This document shows positions 61,184 through 64,000 of a stretch of 64,000 nt of DNA, piece after piece. A model generated the notes under the pieces. That model ran no database searches, was not told the origin of the DNA, and saw only the letters and a list, made by a program, of their open reading frames with translations. Each line of letters starts with the position of its first letter. Position 1 is the first letter of the stretch. This DNA comes from Planctomycetales bacterium. GTDB taxonomy: Bacteria; 4484-113. The stretch spans positions 1 to 64,000 of the forward strand of contig JAUWGS010000002.1 of assembly GCA_030606285.1 (NCBI GenBank). Reading direction: 5' to 3'. Both the position numbers and the translations under genes were made by a program.

Positions 61184-62134
61184 TCAGCGCGGCCACTCGC
61201 CGGTGATGATGAAGCGTCCCGCTTCGATGGCTGCGGTCGCGCCTTCGCCCACTGATATGGTCATCTGCTTTAGGCTCATATACGTCGCGTCGCCCGCCGC
61301 GAACACGCCGGGCTTTTCCGTGCGCATCCGCGCGTCAACGAAAATTTCGCCGGTGCCCGCAAGTTGCAGGAATCCCTCGGCGAACTGCGTGTTTGGCGTG
61401 TGCCCGATGTAGACGAACACCGCAGAGGTCGCCATCTCTTCTTCCTCACCCGTCTGCGTGTTCTTCAAGCGCACGCCCGTGACTTTCTCGTCGCCCAGCA
61501 CTTCAGTGATGATGTAGTAAAGCTTGAAGCTTACATTCGGCAGCGCCCGCGTGCGGCTTACCGCTATCGGCTGCGCACGGAATCCCTCGCGCCGGTGCAC
61601 GAGCGTTACATGCTCGCACACGGTTGCCAGGTACTGCGCCTCTTCCATCGCCGCGTCGCCACCGCCCACAACAATAACGTCCTGGCCCTTGAAAAACGGC
61701 CCGTCGCAGACTGCACAGTAAGACACGCCTTTGCCGTAGTGCTTCTTGGCGTTTTCGGCTTCCAGCAAATAGGGGCGGCTGCCGGTAGCGATGATGATGG
61801 TCTTGGTCGCGACTTTCTCGCCGGTCGCAAGCTCCAAGAAGTATCCGCCGTCGGGATTGTCCGCAAGCCGCTCCACGGTCTTGTTGAGCACCGGCGTCTC
61901 AAATTTTTTAAGGTGCTCGTCGAGCTTCTGCGCAAGCTCCATCCCGCTTATGGACGGAAAGCCGGGGTAGTTTTCCACCTCGTTGGTGAGCGCGATCTGG
62001 CCGCCGGTGTAGGCCTTTTCAATCAACAGCGTCTTGAGTTCGCCGCGAATGGCGTAAATCGCCGCCGTGACGCCACCCGGCCCGCCGCCGATGATTACCG
62101 TGTCCCAGTTTTCCTTCCAGGGCGCGAACTCCAT
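61184..62134 (-). CDS. trxB: Thioredoxin reductase
   Basis: A 316-residue NADPH- and FAD-dependent disulfide reductase. FAD motif VIIGGGPGGVTAAIYAIR, redox motif CAVCDG (~136-141), NADPH motif VVGGGDAAMEEAQYLA with HRREGFRA, and the C-terminal FAD motif GVFAAGDATYMSLKQMTISVGEGATAA. The substrate is thioredoxin, which is not encoded nearby. CGGAGGATG lies before the ATG. Its stop codon is 90 bp from hicB module 2, and a copy of its last codons sits between the HicBA modules. Confidence 0.96.
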   Translation of the reverse strand: MEFAPWKENWDTVIIGGGPGGVTAAIYAIRGELKTLLIEKAYTGGQIALTNEVENYPGFPSISGMELAQKLDEHLKKFETPVLNKTVERLADNPDGGYFLELATGEKVATKTIIIATGSRPYLLEAENAKKHYGKGVSYCAVCDGPFFKGQDVIVVGGGDAAMEEAQYLATVCEHVTLVHRREGFRAQPIAVSRTRALPNVSFKLYYIITEVLGDEKVTGVRLKNTQTGEEEEMATSAVFVYIGHTPNTQFAEGFLQLAGTGEIFVDARMRTEKPGVFAAGDATYMSLKQMTISVGEGATAAIEAGRFIITGEWPR

Positions 62135-62454
62135 GGAGCATCCTCCGGACGAAACGTCCGCCCCGCCTTCCGCGCGGGATCGCCCCCATCATACCCCCTC
62201 CCCGCATCCCTGCCAAGCGCGATGCCCACCGAGTACGCCGGGCGCGCCGTGCCCTTCCCTTCCCCAAGAGTACGCGGTGCTGACCAGCGCCGCTCTTAAT
62301 AGCTGGGCTAGTCAGCCGTTCGGCTGAGCTCAGGCTGAAGCCCAGCCTACTCGGTTTTAGCCTTCCCTGTAGGGCGGGGACCTGTGCCCCGCCGTTGTCC
62401 CGATTACATGAATCCTCCGTCTGTCGCGCCTGACTTGAGGTATACTCTGTATTG
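62135..62454. repeat. Intergenic region with several repeat families
   Basis: No gene. GAGTACGCCGGGCGCGCC near 62233; a composite at 62263-62345 with GCGGTGCTGACCAGCGCC and CTGGGCTAGTCAG, the inverted counterpart of 39718-39765; then the palindrome GTAGGGCGGGGACCTGTGCC / CCGCCGT at 62371-62395, which recurs at 62638-62664 after the next gene. These look like REP-type elements. Confidence 0.65.
62441..62446 (+). promoter_or_regulatory. -10 box of the lone hicB-like gene
   Basis: TATACT ends 8 nt before the ATG at 62455, again without a ribosome binding site. Confidence 0.45.
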
Positions 62455-62640
62455 ATGCGCACATTCAAGGTAATCGTTGAGAAGCATCCTGACGGCTACG
62501 TCGCCTATCCGGTTGGCTTAAAGGGTGCAGTCGTCGGCGAAGGCGGCACTTACGAAGAAGCTCTCGCGGACGTGCAATCAGCCATCCGCTTCCACATTGA
62601 AACCTTCGGCGAAGAAATACTTCCGGATTCTCTTCTGTAG
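62455..62640 (+). CDS. HicB-family antitoxin-like protein without partner
   Basis: A 61-residue HicB/UPF0150 fold: FKVIVEKHPDGYVAYPVGLKGAVVGEGGTYEEALADVQSAIRFHIETFG, with the Y-V-A-Y-P-x-G pattern of the long-standing UPF0150 family. No HicA gene is adjacent; the next element is a palindrome and a transposase. The TTG immediately before the ATG is an alternative start. Confidence 0.85.
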   Translation: MRTFKVIVEKHPDGYVAYPVGLKGAVVGEGGTYEEALADVQSAIRFHIETFGEEILPDSLL

Positions 62641-62664
62641 GGCGGGGACTCCGCGCCCCGCCGT
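62638..62664. repeat. REP-like palindrome
   Basis: GTAGGGCGGGGACTCCGCGC followed by CCCGCCGT forms a strong hairpin; a close relative lies at 62371-62395. The first bases overlap the stop of the hicB-like gene. Confidence 0.7.
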
Positions 62665-62715
62665 CTTTGTTTCTGACGGCTGACAGCTGATAGCTGATGA
62701 CAGCGAAGCTTGCCA

Positions 62716-62749
62716 CCCATGCAAACAACGAAAAGACCGGATATACTTG
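62716..62749 (+). repeat. Left direct repeat around the RAYT element
   Basis: CACCCATGCAAACAAC and AAGACCGGATATACTT recur, with three or four changes, at 63507-63540. The right copy precedes the small membrane gene at 63570 and looks like part of its promoter (TATACT), so the left copy is probably a duplicate made when the element settled. Confidence 0.65.
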
Positions 62750-62766
62750 GGATGGCGCGGTTTCTT

Positions 62767-62790
62767 GTAGGGGCAATTCACGAATTGCCC
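62767..62790. repeat. Left palindrome of the RAYT element
   Basis: GTAG plus the palindrome GGGCAATTCACGAATTGCCC. Its 24 bases are the exact reverse complement of 63464-63487 on the other side of the transposase gene. Confidence 0.9.
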
Positions 62791-62824
62791 TCTTACAGGC
62801 TCAGACGAATCGCGAGCTTGGCAA

Positions 62825-63442
62825 ATGGAATATCACGTGAAAAAGCGCGATCGCAGGTCAGTAAGAATGGTGAGTTACGATTATTCCGCCCCGGGAGCCT
62901 ATTTCATCACAATCTGCACATCCGGCAGAGCGAATACTCTGGGTGAGGTAAGAGGCGGCATCGCGCGTTTGTCGGCTGCTGGTAAGATCGTGGAACAATG
63001 CTGGCTTGAGATTCCGCAGCGTTATGAGAACGTCCGGTTGGACGAGTTTGTGATAATGCCCAATCACTTCCACGGGGTATTACTGCTGGATTCAGTTGAT
63101 GATTCGCCACCGCATACCAGCGCAGAAGGGGCAGGCCAAGCACAACCAAATTCGCTTAGTTATCCGCTTGTCCATCGGCGCCAAATGCTAATCCCCCGCA
63201 TAGTGGGGTACTTCAAGATGAACTCGGCGAAGCGCATCAATCGACTGCGTGGCACGCCCGGCGAACGTGTCTGGCAGAGGAACTATTACGAGCGCGTCGT
63301 TAGAAGCGGCGTTGAATTGCGCCGGATACGGGAGTATATCGCGGGTAATCCTGCGAGCTGGGAATTTGACACGGAGAATCCTAAATCAGCGAATTTCGGG
63401 CTCGATCATGTCAGTTATTTCAAAGACATCTACGGTGAATAA
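62825..63442 (+). CDS. REP-associated tyrosine transposase (RAYT, Y1/HUH type)
   Basis: A 205-residue TnpA_REP-family protein. GAYFITICTSGRANTLGE is the typical N-terminal motif, MPNHFHGVLLL contains the HUH metal-binding His pair (~79-81), and IVGYFKMNSAKRIN and WQRNYYERVVRSGVELRRIREYIAGNPASWE carry the catalytic Tyr and the family C-terminus. RAYTs cut and move REP palindromes. Inverted GGGCAATTC...GAATTGCCC palindromes flank the gene at ~35 and ~20 bp. Confidence 0.93.
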   Translation: MEYHVKKRDRRSVRMVSYDYSAPGAYFITICTSGRANTLGEVRGGIARLSAAGKIVEQCWLEIPQRYENVRLDEFVIMPNHFHGVLLLDSVDDSPPHTSAEGAGQAQPNSLSYPLVHRRQMLIPRIVGYFKMNSAKRINRLRGTPGERVWQRNYYERVVRSGVELRRIREYIAGNPASWEFDTENPKSANFGLDHVSYFKDIYGE

Positions 63443-63463
63443 TCTGGTGGAATGGCGGCAGAA

Positions 63464-63487
63464 GGGCAATTCGTGAATTGCCCCTAC
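63464..63487. repeat. Right palindrome of the RAYT element
   Basis: GGGCAATTCGTGAATTGCCC plus CTAC, exact reverse complement of 62767-62790. Together the two mark the ends of a small mobile unit of about 0.72 kb. Confidence 0.9.
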
Positions 63488-63506
63488 AAGAGAATTTCCC
63501 ATCCCC

Positions 63507-63540
63507 CACCCGTGCAAACAACACCAAGACCGGATATACT
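63507..63540 (+). repeat. Right direct repeat around the RAYT element, likely promoter
   Basis: Matches 62716-62749. TATACT within it lies ~30 nt before the ATG at 63570. Confidence 0.6.
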
Positions 63541-63569
63541 TATTGCAGTACGGGGTGAGTGTCGGGAAT

Positions 63570-63764
63570 ATGGGAAAGACAAAGTGGAAACGCTGGCTAC
63601 TGAGGATAGCGGCAGGTGCGGGTGGCGTGCTGCTGGTCACGCTCTCAGTGATGCTGGTGTGCATGATAACGGGCACTATCGATTACCATCCTTATACTCC
63701 CGTTGTCATCGGTGAAGTCCTCTTCCTGGCATTGATCTTGGTTTTGGCGGTTGCTTTCCGATGA
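63570..63764 (+). CDS. Small membrane protein with two membrane segments
   Basis: A 64-residue protein: basic start MGKTKWKRWLLR, then IAAGAGGVLLVTLSVMLVCM and, after a short Pro/Tyr-containing loop (GTIDYHPYTP), VVIGEVLFLALILVLAVAF. The ATG at 63570 has GGGAA close by. It probably forms an operon with the membrane gene starting at 63837. Function unknown. Confidence 0.6.
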   Translation: MGKTKWKRWLLRIAAGAGGVLLVTLSVMLVCMITGTIDYHPYTPVVIGEVLFLALILVLAVAFR

Positions 63765-63836
63765 ATTTCGAGAACATGACCAGCCCTGGGCAGCCGGCAA
63801 GCGGGAAGGTGTGGCGCTAACGCGAGGAGGCATCAA

Positions 63837-64000
63837 ATGAAGGCAACAGTTGCATTGTCAAACCTGGGAAGATTGGCCGTGGCGTACTGGTTCATAGAAG
63901 CCATTGTTGCAGTGTGGTTCTTCTTGGCTACGCGATTCATGCTGCGTTCGTGGGCGTTCGTGGTCTTCTACGTGATAGTAGTCTGCGCTTTGTACGTTCT
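63837..64000 (+). CDS. Membrane protein, cut by right window edge
   Basis: 54 residues are visible from an ATG with GCGAGGAGG 6 nt upstream. WFIEAIVAVWFFLATRFML and SWAFVVFYVIVVCALYV are two membrane segments. The gene continues past the window. Too little is seen to name a family. Confidence 0.6.
   Translation, partial: MKATVALSNLGRLAVAYWFIEAIVAVWFFLATRFMLRSWAFVVFYVIVVCALYV

Overview
The window reads as chromosome of a diderm, non-proteobacterial bacterium with moderately high GC. Evidence for an outer membrane is a PilQ secretin, SurA/PrsA-type periplasmic chaperones and many signal peptides. A SigB/RsbW-type sigma system, an unlinked 16S rRNA gene, a selenocysteine tRNA and many start codons sitting 6-8 nt after a -10 box argue for a little-studied lineage. 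The phylum cannot be fixed from the sequence alone.

Layout. 1-8.3 kb: a secreted-protein paralogue cut by the window edge, uvrB, a large lipoprotein of the same family on the other strand, and a thioredoxin-like gene; a scar after uvrB holds inverted remnants of both uvrB and the thioredoxin-like gene. 8.2-13.9 kb: rimI, a SigB-type sigma factor with its RsbW-type kinase, vanZ-like, tadA, a phosphoribosyltransferase and a GAF-GAF-PP2C phosphatase. 13.9-18.9 kb: secreted beta-sandwich protein, cyclophilin, scpB, M28-PDZ peptidase, membrane protein, TPR protein. 19-25 kb: a secretin-N-domain protein without channel, enolase, pyruvate phosphate dikinase. 25-42 kb: one long leftward type IV pilus locus (pilX/V/W-like, pilB, pilT, pilC, pilA, pilM, pilN, pilO, a pilP-position gene, pilQ) ending in three exported proteins, two of them SurA/PrsA-like. 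42.2-45.1 kb: rpmH-rnpA-yidD-yidC-jag-pspC.

47.0-54.7 kb is the accessory highlight. An intact tRNA-Sec gene is followed by three direct partial copies of its 3' end. They delimit three modules: an AT-richer deacetylase/formyltransferase pair and two paralogous cassettes, each an ECF sigma factor plus a very large single-pass membrane partner. An 83-bp sequence holding the tRNA end and a probable shared promoter precedes both sigma genes and is almost identical, although the genes have diverged.

54.7-64 kb: an orphan 16S rRNA gene, a HEPN/MNT toxin-antitoxin pair between duplicated terminators, secreted proteins, two tandem HicBA modules separated by a remnant of the trxB 3' end, trxB, a lone HicB-like gene, and a REP-associated tyrosine transposase inside inverted palindromes. 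Small imperfect palindromic repeats fill most intergenic regions from 39 kb onward.
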